Part shown: positions 6,997 through 15,618 of the stretch, one piece after another | How the letters are laid out: every line of letters starts with the position of its first letter | Position numbering within the stretch: position 1 is the stretch's first letter | Assembly (NCBI RefSeq): GCF_030530635.1 | Contig: NZ_JAUMUL010000010.1 | Location: 3,408-67,407 of the forward strand | Source of the DNA: Actinomyces sp. | Lineage (GTDB): Bacteria > Actinomycetota > Actinomycetes > Actinomycetales > Actinomycetaceae | Direction: 5' to 3' | DNA length: 64,000 nt | Program-made: the position numbers and the translations under genes | Notes under the pieces: generated by a model | Database searches by the model: none | Told to the model about the DNA's origin: nothing | What the model saw: only the letters and a program-made list of their open reading frames with translations

Positions 6997-7780
6997 AAAT
7001 GGCTTGGGCGCCGTCGCCGGCCCCGCCGGTCCGACCGTCGCGGCGGCTGTCGGCAGTGCGGTACACGTGCGCGGACTGCGGGTACGCCGCGGCGGCACCG
7101 AGATACTCCACGGCCTGGACCTGGACCTGCGGCCCGGCTCCATCACCGGCCTGCTGGGGCCCTCCGGCTGCGGCAAGACCACCCTGATGCGGGTGCTCGT
7201 CGGCGTGCAGCGCTACGACGGCGAGGCGAGGGTCCTGGGGGAGCGGCCGGGCACGCCCGCCGTGCGCGGCCGGGTCGGATACGTCACCCAGGCGGCGGCC
7301 GTGTACAAGGACCTGACCGCCCGCCAGAACCTGCGCTACTTCGCCGCACTCGCCGGGGCGCGCGCCCGCGACATCGACGAGGCGCTGGACACGGTGGGGC
7401 TGACCGGGCTCGCCGACCGGCGCGTGGGTACCTTCTCCGGCGGTGAGACCGGACGGGTTTCGCTCGCCTGCGCCCTGGTGGCCGGCCCGGAACTGCTGGT
7501 ACTGGATGAGCCGACGGTCGGCCTGGACCCGCTGACCCGGGAGGGGCTGTGGGCCACCTTCCGGGAACTGGCCGATGCGGGCGCCACCCTGCTGATCTCC
7601 AGCCACGTCATGGATGAGGCCTTCCACTGCGATCGTGTGCTGCTCATGCGCTCCGGCCGCTTCCTGGCCTACACGACTGCGGGTGAGCTGCTGGAGCGCA
7701 CGGGTGCCGACACGCTCGATGCGGCCTTCCTCGACGTCGTCCGGCGGGCGGGGCGAACGGAGCAGGGGGAGGAGGAGTGA
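6989..7780 (+). CDS. ABC transporter ATP-binding protein
   Basis: A 263-residue ABC ATPase of the ABC-2 (drug/bacteriocin export) class. Walker A GPSGCGKTT lies near residue 53, the signature is FSGGETGRVSLA, Walker B is LLVLDEPTVGLD, and the H-loop is LISSHVMDEA. It pairs with the permease that begins at its stop codon. ATG 6989 and ATG 6992 are adjacent; both fall in the operator palindrome. The neighbouring TetR gene suggests inducible export of a toxic compound. Confidence 0.9.
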   Translation: MMKNGLGAVAGPAGPTVAAAVGSAVHVRGLRVRRGGTEILHGLDLDLRPGSITGLLGPSGCGKTTLMRVLVGVQRYDGEARVLGERPGTPAVRGRVGYVTQAAAVYKDLTARQNLRYFAALAGARARDIDEALDTVGLTGLADRRVGTFSGGETGRVSLACALVAGPELLVLDEPTVGLDPLTREGLWATFRELADAGATLLISSHVMDEAFHCDRVLLMRSGRFLAYTTAGELLERTGADTLDAAFLDVVRRAGRTEQGEEE

Positions 7781-8526
7781 TGAACGCGCGCACCTTCGCC
7801 GCTACCGTGCGCCGGGTGCTGGCGCAGCTGGCCGCCGACCGGCGCACCCTTGGACTGATCATGGTGGTGCCCGCCGCGCTGCTGACCCTGCTGTACTTCG
7901 TCTACTACGACTATCCCCACGGAGAGCAGCTGTTCAACCGGATCGCCGTGGCCATGATGGCGATCCTGCCGCTGGTCGTCATGTTTCTGGTTACCAGCGT
8001 CACCATGCTGCGCGAGCGCGGCTCCGGCACCCTGGAGCGGCTGTGGACCACGCCGCTGCACCGCGCCGATCTGCTGCTCGGCTACGCCGCCGCCTTCACC
8101 GCCACCGCCGTGGGTCAGTCGCTGCTGCTGTGCGCGGTGGCTGCCTGGTGCCTGGGGGTGCAGATCGCCGCCCCCTGGGTGTGGGTGATCCTCACCGCAC
8201 TGGTCGACGGCTTCCTCGGTGTGGCGCTGGGGCTGTTCGTATCCGCCTTCGCCCGCACCGAGTTCCAGGCCGTGCAGTTCTTCCCGGTGATCATCGGCCC
8301 GCAGATCTTCCTGTGCGGGCTGCTGGTGGCCCGCGACCAGCTGCCGCGCGTGCTGGAGCTGTGCAGCAACGTGCTGCCCATGAGCTGGGCCGTCGATGCC
8401 GTCGGCGAGCTGAGCGCGAACACCGCGCCGACCGCCGCCTTCGCCGCCGACCTGGGGCTCGTGGCCGGGGTGGGGGTGGCGATCCTCGCGGTGGCCGCCC
8501 TGACCGTGCCGCGGCGGGTGCGGTGA
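7777..8526 (+). CDS. ABC-2 type permease
   Basis: A 249-residue membrane protein with six predicted hydrophobic segments and the ABC-2 signature LRERGSGTLERLWTTPLHRADLLLGY. It is the membrane partner of the preceding ATPase. GTG 7777 overlaps the ATPase stop, and ATG 7780, the next codon, is an equally good start behind GGGGAGGAGG. Exported substrate unknown. Confidence 0.9.
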   Translation: MMNARTFAATVRRVLAQLAADRRTLGLIMVVPAALLTLLYFVYYDYPHGEQLFNRIAVAMMAILPLVVMFLVTSVTMLRERGSGTLERLWTTPLHRADLLLGYAAAFTATAVGQSLLLCAVAAWCLGVQIAAPWVWVILTALVDGFLGVALGLFVSAFARTEFQAVQFFPVIIGPQIFLCGLLVARDQLPRVLELCSNVLPMSWAVDAVGELSANTAPTAAFAADLGLVAGVGVAILAVAALTVPRRVR

Positions 8527-8561
8527 GGGCGGCGTGGGGGAAGGCAGGCGCGGGCGGCTGG

Positions 8562-10697
8562 CTATTGCTTGCGCATGTAGGCGATCGTGAACTCCCTGAC
8601 CTGGCGGAAGTACTGCTGGCGCAGGCGCAGGTCGAGCCAGTCGGTGTCGAAGGGCTGGAACACGTCCAGCCCGCGCCCCAGCATGATGATCCAGCCGGTG
8701 TCGGTGGTGATTGAGCGATCGTGGATCGTCTCGCTGAAGGAATACTCGAAGCTGATGCCGGCGACGGCAGAGTTGGTACGGATCGTCTCCAGGTTCTCTT
8801 GCTGCCTGGCTACATAGCGCGGCTCTTCATCGCGCTTCGTAGTCAGGTGGACGGTGATCTCATTGGTGGTGTCCGTGTACTTCGCGACGGTCTCAAGGAA
8901 CTCCATCAGGTTGCGCGCCTGGTGGGGCTGACGAATGAACGGGTCGACGACTTCGATGCGGGTTGCTGCGCGCAGATACGGACCGAAATAGCGGTCGTAG
9001 GTGAAGCCGCGCCTGCCATCGGCGAACTCGAGGTGTTGTTCCTTAAGTTCAGAGCCCTGTGTACGGGCGGCCGCAGGCTCCGTCCCCTTTGCGTCGGCGG
9101 ACGGCGAGGCCTCTCCGGTGTCTTCGGTGCTGGCCTCAGGCGACTGGGATGGCTCAGGTTCCCGGTGGTACAGCTCCGGGTACTCGTCCTCCTCCAGGGT
9201 GGTCACCGTATGGGTCTGCCCGGCGTGGGTGTACTTGAAGCTGACCGCGGTCATGGTGTCATCGATGCGGATGAGCTGGTCCTTGACTCGCTTACGGCCT
9301 TCGAGTGCAATCCGCAGCAGAGTGCTGATCTCTTCGGGGCTGGCTTGCCCGGAGGGGTGTACGAGTTTCATCAGGCCGGAGAAGGTCTTGTGGATGCCGT
9401 CCCGGTCGCGAGTGGACAGGTCTTCCGACAGCGTGAAATAGCGTTGGTAGCGGTCGGAGAAGTCGGTGTCGCGCAGGGAGCGGAGCACCTCAGCCAGGTA
9501 GTCGACGACGAATCCGTAGCCGGACGAGAACATCTCGCCGCGGATCTGCTCGAACTCCCATCCGGGCACGTAGCAGTGGATGCGGTCCAGGAAGGCGGGA
9601 TCGTGGTACTGCTCGGGCAGCTCTTCGAACAGGTCGGAGTTCTTCAGCATGTAGGGCACGGTGTGGGAGGTGTTGCCGACGAACACCATTGAGGCCTCCG
9701 CGCCGAGGGTCTCGACGCCACGGGAGAAGGACTTGTTGGCCATGTAGTTCTTCATGATGTCGACCAGTGCGCGGTCGGCCCGCTTCTTCTTGCCGGCGAA
9801 CTCGTCGAAGGCGACGCAGTCCCAGTAGCCCACCAGGCCGATCCTGCCGGAGGCGTTGTTCACGAAGAGCTTCGGCACGGTCACCTCACCCCCGGAGATC
9901 AGCATGCCGTGAGGCGAGAACTCAGAGTAGATGTGCGACTTACCGGTCCCCTTGGGACCAAGCTCCACCAGGTTGTAGTTTCGCTCAACGAAGGGGATCA
10001 GGCGCACCAGGTGAAGGAGCTTGGCCCGAGGGCCGAACATGGCGGGGTTGAAGCCTATGGACTGGATGAGCAGGTCGATCCACTCCTCGGTGCTGAACTG
10101 CTCGCGGGTGGTGGTGTAGGAATCCAGGTCCAGGCGCGAGAGCTGGATGGGCTTGAGTGAGTGCAGCCGCCAGGGAACGTCCTTCGGGTCGCCCGAGTAG
10201 GCGTAGACGATGTCGCAGATGCACCAGACCCCGCCGGTCAGTAGCTTGGGGTGGTTGCGCACGGTCTCGGCGCCGATCTCCACTTTGCTGATGCCCAGGT
10301 TGGAGAACTCGGCCTCATAGATGTCCAGTTTTTCGTTGAGGGAGACGGAGACCTTGTCGATGACGCGGTGGCGCCCCTTCTCCCGGATACGCGACTGGAT
10401 GAGTCGGTTCTCGCCCCGGTGCACGTAATGGTCCCGGAGGATGCGTCTGACCTGCTCAATGCCGGAGCGAATGGTGGCGTCGTCGTCCGTGGCGGCGTAC
10501 TGGCCCAACAGGTACTCCAGCACGTAGGTGGGCACGATGGCGTTGCCCTTGACGGCCTTGACGAGGTCCTTGCGCACGACGACGCCGGGGAATGCTGCCG
10601 CGATCTTGCGGTCCAGCGGTGTGGGGTCGGGGCGCTGAACCTGGTCGGTCGGCTTCGGCTCAGTGGGCTCCGGCTCGGTAGGCTGCGGGGTGGTCAT
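8562..10697 (-). CDS. brxL: BREX protein BrxL (AAA+ Lon-like)
   Basis: A 711-residue BrxL of type 1 BREX phage defence. After a Pro/Glu/Thr-rich N-terminus, the conserved region (DRKIAAAFPGVVVRKDLVK) leads to an AAA+ core with Walker A GPKGTGKS at 247-254 and Walker B CVAFDEFAG. An acidic low-complexity linker (about 510-555) is followed by a C-terminal MIT-like domain with EVVDPFIRQPHQARNLMEFL. Known BrxL proteins form DNA-binding hexamers. The gene looks intact and follows pglZ by 9 bp on the same strand. Its partner genes brxB, brxC and pglX are missing from the locus, so any activity would have to be independent. Confidence 0.93.
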   Translation of the reverse strand: MTTPQPTEPEPTEPKPTDQVQRPDPTPLDRKIAAAFPGVVVRKDLVKAVKGNAIVPTYVLEYLLGQYAATDDDATIRSGIEQVRRILRDHYVHRGENRLIQSRIREKGRHRVIDKVSVSLNEKLDIYEAEFSNLGISKVEIGAETVRNHPKLLTGGVWCICDIVYAYSGDPKDVPWRLHSLKPIQLSRLDLDSYTTTREQFSTEEWIDLLIQSIGFNPAMFGPRAKLLHLVRLIPFVERNYNLVELGPKGTGKSHIYSEFSPHGMLISGGEVTVPKLFVNNASGRIGLVGYWDCVAFDEFAGKKKRADRALVDIMKNYMANKSFSRGVETLGAEASMVFVGNTSHTVPYMLKNSDLFEELPEQYHDPAFLDRIHCYVPGWEFEQIRGEMFSSGYGFVVDYLAEVLRSLRDTDFSDRYQRYFTLSEDLSTRDRDGIHKTFSGLMKLVHPSGQASPEEISTLLRIALEGRKRVKDQLIRIDDTMTAVSFKYTHAGQTHTVTTLEEDEYPELYHREPEPSQSPEASTEDTGEASPSADAKGTEPAAARTQGSELKEQHLEFADGRRGFTYDRYFGPYLRAATRIEVVDPFIRQPHQARNLMEFLETVAKYTDTTNEITVHLTTKRDEEPRYVARQQENLETIRTNSAVAGISFEYSFSETIHDRSITTDTGWIIMLGRGLDVFQPFDTDWLDLRLRQQYFRQVREFTIAYMRKQ

Positions 10698-10706
10698 GCT
10701 TGCATC

Positions 10707-13247
10707 CTAGAAGTCGAAGTCGGCGCCGAAGTCGCTGGTGAAGGTGCGCGACAGGGTGAAACGGGCCTTGGCCCCGTAGGGACGGCGCTCCGAGCCGACC
10801 GGTTCGGCCAGCCGTAGTTCCGCGGTCTTACCGTTGAAGGTATCCGCGTCCCTGCTCAATACCAGGGTGACTGGGAAGAACCGGTCCCGGGCCTCTGCGG
10901 AGTCCTGAGAGCAGTCCACCGTGACCTCGTCGGAGATCAATGTGTCGCCTGCGTACAGGCCTGCGATGAGACGGCGTGGCTTGACCTTCTCGCTGACCGG
11001 CTCTTGCTGGAACAGCATGACGGTGATCTGCCCGGTGGTGATCCTGTTCGTCTCGGCGACGATCTTGACGGGCGTCTGATGAGTGTCCGAGGAACGCCGC
11101 TTGTTGACGGCGATGACGGGCACCACGACCTCCTGAAGAGAAGCCCCGCCGTGCACGAAGTGCGTGCCGGAGCCCGCCGTACGGATGCGGTGAATGGATC
11201 CGGGCACCTGCGCCTCGATATCCCCGGACATCCGGAGCTGGTTGGGGGAGTAGGTGATGAACGCGGCGTCCCGCTTGAGACCGCGCCCCAGCACGAAGCG
11301 GTGGTTCACATGCAGTAGGGCGTCACCATGTGGCTTGACCGACAGGTAGTCCTGCTCCTCCAGGCGGCTCTCCTGGTAGAGGAAGCCGTGATCGGCGGTG
11401 ATGAGGATGTTGTTGACGTTGGCGTTCGCCAGTTTCTTGACGAGCCTGATCAGGTCTGCGATGGCGTCTTCACAGGCACGGAAGGTGTCCGGCTCGGTGG
11501 TCTGCTTGTCTCCGGTGGCGTCGATCTGGTTGTGGTAGACGTAGAGCAGCCGGTGGTTCTTGATGAGTTCCCGGGTTTCACCGGGTTTTAGGCTCAAGAG
11601 CTGATTGGCCTGGATCGCGGTGCCGCCCATGGGCGCGAGCAGCTTGGCCCGGTTCTCGGTTCCTCCGCTGGGCGCGCCGTCAACTTCAACCGATCCGTCG
11701 TCGGCGTCGGCGAAGGCCAGCGACTCATGCGGCAGCAGCGCAGCCATGCCGAGCTGGGTGTAGGACGGCAGGGCCGAGAGCATGGCGAACAGCCGGGCCG
11801 TAAAGCGGTCCTCCTGGCTAATGCGTCGGCCCAGTTCCTCACCCACCTCGTAGCGCAGCGCGTCGGAGACAATGACGACGACCTTCTTGCCCTTGTCCAG
11901 CCAAGGTCGACTGACCTGCTCGGTGAAGAAGGACGTGGCCGAGGGGACCGATTCGATCTGCCAGCGTTCCATGCCGGCGACTTGCTTGCGCCAGGTCTGT
12001 CCGAGGGGAGTCAGGAAGTCATTGATGTAGGCGGCTTCGACCGTCGTCTTCAGGGCGTCGAGGGGGGAGTCCGGCTCATAGAGGTCGAGGTGTCGGTTGA
12101 ATTGCCGGTAGGCCTGGTCGATGGAGAACCACTGCTGGGTGTAGTGGTCGAAGCCCTCCTGCGGGGAGGAGGCGTTCCAGGAGCCGGAGTCGATACGCGT
12201 CAGCAGGGCCGATGCCGCGCTGACGGCCCCATAGCCGTGCTCGAACTCGCTGTACCACGGCAGAGCGGTGCGACCGTGTACTGCGTTTTGCACTTCCATG
12301 TCCGCGAGGGCGTGTTCTTGCACCTGCCGTGCCAGACGGCGGACGAGTTCCTGGTCCACCAGGGGGAATGTCTTCCGATCCAGCAGCTCGGGTAGGGAGA
12401 GGTCGGCCACCTGCTCGTCGATGCCGAGTAGCTCTGCCGCGCGATCGGCCAGGACCCGGTAGGTGGGGGCGAAGCTGAAGTCGTTGTGCCAGGTGCTGAA
12501 GTCACGGCGGATATTGGCGTACTGATCGGCGCCGAAGTCCGCCTGGGTGGGGGAGAACTGCTCCCATGCCCGGTTGAACAGCCACGCCACGAAGTCATCG
12601 ACGCTGGGTGCTTCGTCGGGGGAGTAACCGTAGATGTCGCGCGTACCCTCCCAATGAAAGTCGGCCAGTCCCAGGCGGGTCATCTCATCAATGCCGTCCG
12701 ACTTTCCTTCTGCGTTCTCGTTCAGCAGCTTCCGCCAGAGCGCTTCCAGTGAGCGCTCATCGGTGCCCAGCACGACGGCGATCATGGAGGCAGTGATGGC
12801 AGTAGCGTCGTCGCTCGGACGCAGTCGCGGTTTGAGCTCCTCACGGCGTCGCTTACTGTCGAAGAAGCGCGGGTACTGCTCGACGACGCGGCGCAGCGCC
12901 GGGCCGCCCCCGAGTTCCTGCGCAAGGAGTGAGTCGTGGTCCGCGGTGAAGGTCCCGTAAGCGAGTTCCATGTCCTTGAGCCAGTTGTCCGTCACGGTCT
13001 CCGGCGTATCTGGCTGGCGGTGGCGGTAGAGTAGGAACTTGGTCTTCGGCTCGGTGACCAGTACCCGGCGCTTGATGGCGAACTCATTGCTCTCGACCTG
13101 CAACACGGTGACGTCGGGCAGGTTGAGGTCATCGAGAGAGCCGCCGTACCTGCCTTCCGGGTCCGACCAGATGACGATCCGTCCGGCTTCTCCGGGGCGG
13201 GCGAAGCGCTCGCGAAGTTGACGCTGGATGGCTGACATGGCGTTCAT
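10707..13247 (-). CDS. pglZ: BREX phosphatase-like protein PglZ (type A)
   Basis: An 846-residue PglZ, core component of BREX with an alkaline-phosphatase-superfamily domain. The N-terminus has IVIWSDPEGRYGGSL and the ERR-like KRRVL segment of type A PglZ. Metal-site motifs are VVIVSDALRYEVGEE near residue 455 and LITADHGFLYQ near 619. The length is normal and no frameshift was seen. ATG 13247 overlaps the stop of the upstream reading frame by 4 bp (ATGA), so translation was probably coupled to that now-disrupted gene. Confidence 0.93.
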   Translation of the reverse strand: MNAMSAIQRQLRERFARPGEAGRIVIWSDPEGRYGGSLDDLNLPDVTVLQVESNEFAIKRRVLVTEPKTKFLLYRHRQPDTPETVTDNWLKDMELAYGTFTADHDSLLAQELGGGPALRRVVEQYPRFFDSKRRREELKPRLRPSDDATAITASMIAVVLGTDERSLEALWRKLLNENAEGKSDGIDEMTRLGLADFHWEGTRDIYGYSPDEAPSVDDFVAWLFNRAWEQFSPTQADFGADQYANIRRDFSTWHNDFSFAPTYRVLADRAAELLGIDEQVADLSLPELLDRKTFPLVDQELVRRLARQVQEHALADMEVQNAVHGRTALPWYSEFEHGYGAVSAASALLTRIDSGSWNASSPQEGFDHYTQQWFSIDQAYRQFNRHLDLYEPDSPLDALKTTVEAAYINDFLTPLGQTWRKQVAGMERWQIESVPSATSFFTEQVSRPWLDKGKKVVVIVSDALRYEVGEELGRRISQEDRFTARLFAMLSALPSYTQLGMAALLPHESLAFADADDGSVEVDGAPSGGTENRAKLLAPMGGTAIQANQLLSLKPGETRELIKNHRLLYVYHNQIDATGDKQTTEPDTFRACEDAIADLIRLVKKLANANVNNILITADHGFLYQESRLEEQDYLSVKPHGDALLHVNHRFVLGRGLKRDAAFITYSPNQLRMSGDIEAQVPGSIHRIRTAGSGTHFVHGGASLQEVVVPVIAVNKRRSSDTHQTPVKIVAETNRITTGQITVMLFQQEPVSEKVKPRRLIAGLYAGDTLISDEVTVDCSQDSAEARDRFFPVTLVLSRDADTFNGKTAELRLAEPVGSERRPYGAKARFTLSRTFTSDFGADFDF

Positions 13248-14165
13248 TCGGCGTCTCCTGTGAGGTTGCGCAGGTAGGTGCGGCCGGCGTCGGTGATCCG
13301 GTAGCGCTGAAGGCGGCTTTGGGGCTTGTCCGGGATTGTGCGTTCGACCAGCCCGGCTTCGAGCAGGGGTTCGAGATGGCGACGCACATTGCGTGTCTCG
13401 TTGCTCAGCCCTATTTGGGACAGAAGTTCTGCGCGAGTCCTATCCGCGGTGCTAAGAAACGAGAGGATCGCGGCACGGTAGGCATCAGCACCTGTGTCTG
13501 ACTGACTTGGTGCCCTGACTTGGTGATCCGACTTAGTGACTTGGTGCCCTGACTTGGTGATTCGCCCGGTTCGCTTGGAGCACCGCCATCCGCGCCCGAC
13601 TTGCTCGCCTGTTCACTGACCTTGGCCGGATCGTGGCTGGACACGTAGATCGTGACCCGCACTCGGTCCTGGATCTCCTCAATGATGGGCTCGGGCAGGC
13701 CGGCCTCGGCCACCTGCTCGAAGACGCGCTGGACGCCGGTGCCCCACTGCTCCATGATCCCGGCCTCGCGGAAGATGCGCGCGAGGGCGGGGTTACGCAG
13801 GCGGGACACGCGCCGCATGGAGTCAATGGTCATGCCCGGCAGCAGCAGGCCGGGGCTGTCCACTTGGATGCGGTCGTCGTAGAAGCCGATGCGGATGGGT
13901 GTTCCGCGTTCCGCATAGGAGGCGTGGACGAGGGCGTTGACGATCACCTCGCGGATCGGCTCGATGGGGATCGAGTAGACATCCCGGCGCCGGACCTCGC
14001 CGAAGACCGCGGTCTTGTAGGCGTGCTTGAGCAGGAACTCCACGGCGGGGTCGACGGCCAGCGGCATGGGGCCGTGGATCTCGGTCTGGTCGAAGATGTC
14101 AGTGCCGTGCGGGCCGCGCAGGCGCCCGCACTGGACCCAGGCGGAGGGCAGGAAGCGGTGTCCAG
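13244..14165 (-). pseudogene. BREX-associated ATP-binding regulator, N-truncated and frameshifted
   Basis: Remnant of an AlbA_2/HATPase_c_4-type regulator (RecG-like ATP-binding protein). The recognisable part starts at FLPSAWVQCGRLRG near 14158, continues through PIREVIVNALVHASYAERG and MEQWGTGVQRVFEQV (GHKL ATPase box), then loses frame. The winged-helix end (AYRAAILSFLSTADRTRAEL ... GLVERTIPDKP) is open in another frame and stops at 13244-13246, overlapping pglZ. The frame change coincides with a 34-bp tandem repeat at 13503-13561. The N-terminal AlbA_2 half is missing, replaced by a brxA fragment out of frame. As written, the upstream frame ends at 13411. Confidence 0.85.
13503..13561 (-). 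repeat. 34-bp tandem repeat (1.7 copies) at the frame switch
   Basis: A 25-bp stretch (13503-13527) recurs perfectly at 13537-13561, giving a 34-bp period. It encodes Lys-Ser-Gly-His-Gln-Val-like units in the linker between the ATPase and winged-helix parts. Because 34 is not a multiple of three, each added or lost unit changes the downstream frame. Confidence 0.85.
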
Positions 14166-14417
14166 GTAGGCGATCTCGGCATCGGTGAGCACCGACAGCC
14201 GCTGGATGAGTTCGCGGGTGAGCCTGACCGCCGTCGACCGGGTACGTGCATGCAGCAGATTACCGGCGTTCAGCGCCTGCCTGACCGCCTCCCAGTCACG
14301 CAACTCCAGGTACAGCGGAGCGGCAATCGTGGCCTCCGTCGCCAGAAGCCCGCCCACCACGAAGGACAGCCGATACGGCTCGGAGGTCGTCACCACGGCG
14401 CCCAGATCGCTACTCAC
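14160..14417 (-). pseudogene. brxA: BrxA (DUF1819) N-terminal fragment
   Basis: From GTG 14417 the frame encodes SSDLGAVVTTSEPYRLSFVV and then GGLLATEATIAAPLYLELRD, ending at LTDAEIAYLDTAS near 14160. This matches the first ~85 of about 200 residues of BrxA, the small NusB-like first gene of type 1 BREX operons. Beyond 14160 the sequence becomes the ATP-binding regulator in a different frame. The gene is therefore cut by a deletion that also removed everything between it and the regulator. The start is inferred from where similarity begins. Confidence 0.78.
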
Positions 14418-14643
14418 CGAACCACCACTCGCTTCGCACCTCCCGATCGCGGGATTCACTGCCGCTGAACAACGGAGCAACCCTAGCCGATCCGGACAGA
14501 GCCGGCAGGCGCGGCGCTGCCACCGATCTCGGGACGTAACCTCCATCGGTTTCGGCGGAGCTGGGCTGGGAGGTACCGGGGCCGGGCGGGAGTTCAACAA
14601 GACAGGCATTACCCACATCGGGAAGTCGGACTAACGTGAAACC
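14418..14643. other. Divergent upstream region of the former BREX operon
   Basis: 226 bp between the brxA remnant and the EamA gene. It must hold the promoter of the minus-strand BREX remnant and that of the EamA gene. A diverged copy of the dispersed CGTAAC...CGG repeat lies at 14531-14553. No clear -35/-10 pair was identified. Confidence 0.35.
14531..14553 (+). repeat. Diverged copy of the dispersed ~23-bp repeat
   Basis: This unit, with GGGACGTAACCTCC followed by ATCGGTTTC, agrees with the 15547 unit at roughly 16 of 23 positions and, like it, is flanked by CTCGG. A weaker member of the family found at 15.5, 30.9 and 41.5 kb. Confidence 0.45.
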
Positions 14644-15528
14644 GTGTGGATTCTCCTGGCCTGCGGCTCCGCCCTGTTCGCGGGACTGACCTCCATCCTG
14701 GCCAAACTCGGGGTGCGCACCACGGACTCCACGCTCGCCACGGCGCTGCGCACTCCGGTGATCCTCCTCGGTGCCTGGGCCATGACCCTGCTCAGTGGCT
14801 CTATCCGCGCCCTGCCGCACATAAGTGCGACCGGGCTGGGCTGGATGGTGCTATCCGGCCTGGCCACCGGTGCCTCCTGGCTGTGTTATTTCCGCGCCCT
14901 GCAACTGGGTGGCGTCTCCCGGGTGGTGCCCGTGGACAAGCTGAGCACGGTGATCACCGTTGTGCTCGCGGCCCTGCTGCTGGGTGAGTCGGTGCGGGCA
15001 CAGGGCTGGATCGGCCTGCTGCTGATAACACTCGGAACGGCGCTCATGCTCGACCCGGCGGATCTGCGCGCCCTCCCGACTTCTATCGCCACCGGTCTGC
15101 GCCCGGGCGGTAGCTGGCTGCCATACGCCTGCGGCTCCGCCTTCTTCGCCGCTCTAACCGCAATCCTCGGCAAGCTCGGTGTGGCCGATATTCCGTCCGA
15201 CCTGGCCACCGCGATACGCACCGTGGTGGTGCTGGTCATGGCCTGGGGCATGGTTGCCATCAGCACCCGCGGCGGCGCGCGTCCGCCGATCGTGCGCTCC
15301 GAACTGGCCTGGGTGCTCGCCTCCGGCCTGGCCACCTGCGCCTCCTGGCTGTGCTACTTCGGCGCCCTTGCGGTGGGGCCCGCCAGCGTGGTAGTCCCGA
15401 TCGACAAGCTGAGCGTAGTAGTGGCGGTCGGCTTCTCCATGCTCGTGCTGAGGGAGCGGCTCGGTCGAAGGTATCTGGGCGGACTTCTCCTGCTCGTCGT
15501 CGGCACGCTGGTGATGACCGTGGCCTGA
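14644..15528 (+). CDS. EamA/DMT-family transporter
   Basis: A 294-residue membrane protein of ten hydrophobic segments made of two EamA repeats: ACGSALFAGLTSILAKLGV at the start and a near copy ACGSAFFAALTAILGKLGV near residue 162, each followed by GLATxASWLCYFxAL and VVPxDKLS. This is the YdcZ/EamA drug-metabolite type that moves small metabolites across the membrane. GTG 14644 begins directly at the first segment. The very high similarity of the halves suggests a fairly recent internal duplication or strong constraint. Substrate unknown. Confidence 0.88.
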   Translation: MWILLACGSALFAGLTSILAKLGVRTTDSTLATALRTPVILLGAWAMTLLSGSIRALPHISATGLGWMVLSGLATGASWLCYFRALQLGGVSRVVPVDKLSTVITVVLAALLLGESVRAQGWIGLLLITLGTALMLDPADLRALPTSIATGLRPGGSWLPYACGSAFFAALTAILGKLGVADIPSDLATAIRTVVVLVMAWGMVAISTRGGARPPIVRSELAWVLASGLATCASWLCYFGALAVGPASVVVPIDKLSVVVAVGFSMLVLRERLGRRYLGGLLLLVVGTLVMTVA

Positions 15529-15546
15529 TTAGCGGTTCTGGCCTCT

Positions 15547-15592
15547 GGCACGTAACTTCTACCGACCTCGGCACGTAACTTCTACCGACCTC
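15547..15592 (+). repeat. Tandem pair of the dispersed 23-bp repeat
   Basis: Two identical 23-bp units (15547-15569 and 15570-15592), each GGCACGTAACTTCTACCGAC plus CTC, followed by a partial third. They lie between the EamA gene and phoH. Related units occur at 14531, 30936-30981 and 41461-41503. Confidence 0.85.
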
Positions 15593-15618
15593 GGCGGTTA
15601 CTTCGGCAGGCCGGTAGC

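Noticed and set aside
15547..15592. Short CRISPR-like tandem repeats
   Set aside because: The units abut with no spacers and there are only two; no cas genes are near. Treated as a dispersed repeat.
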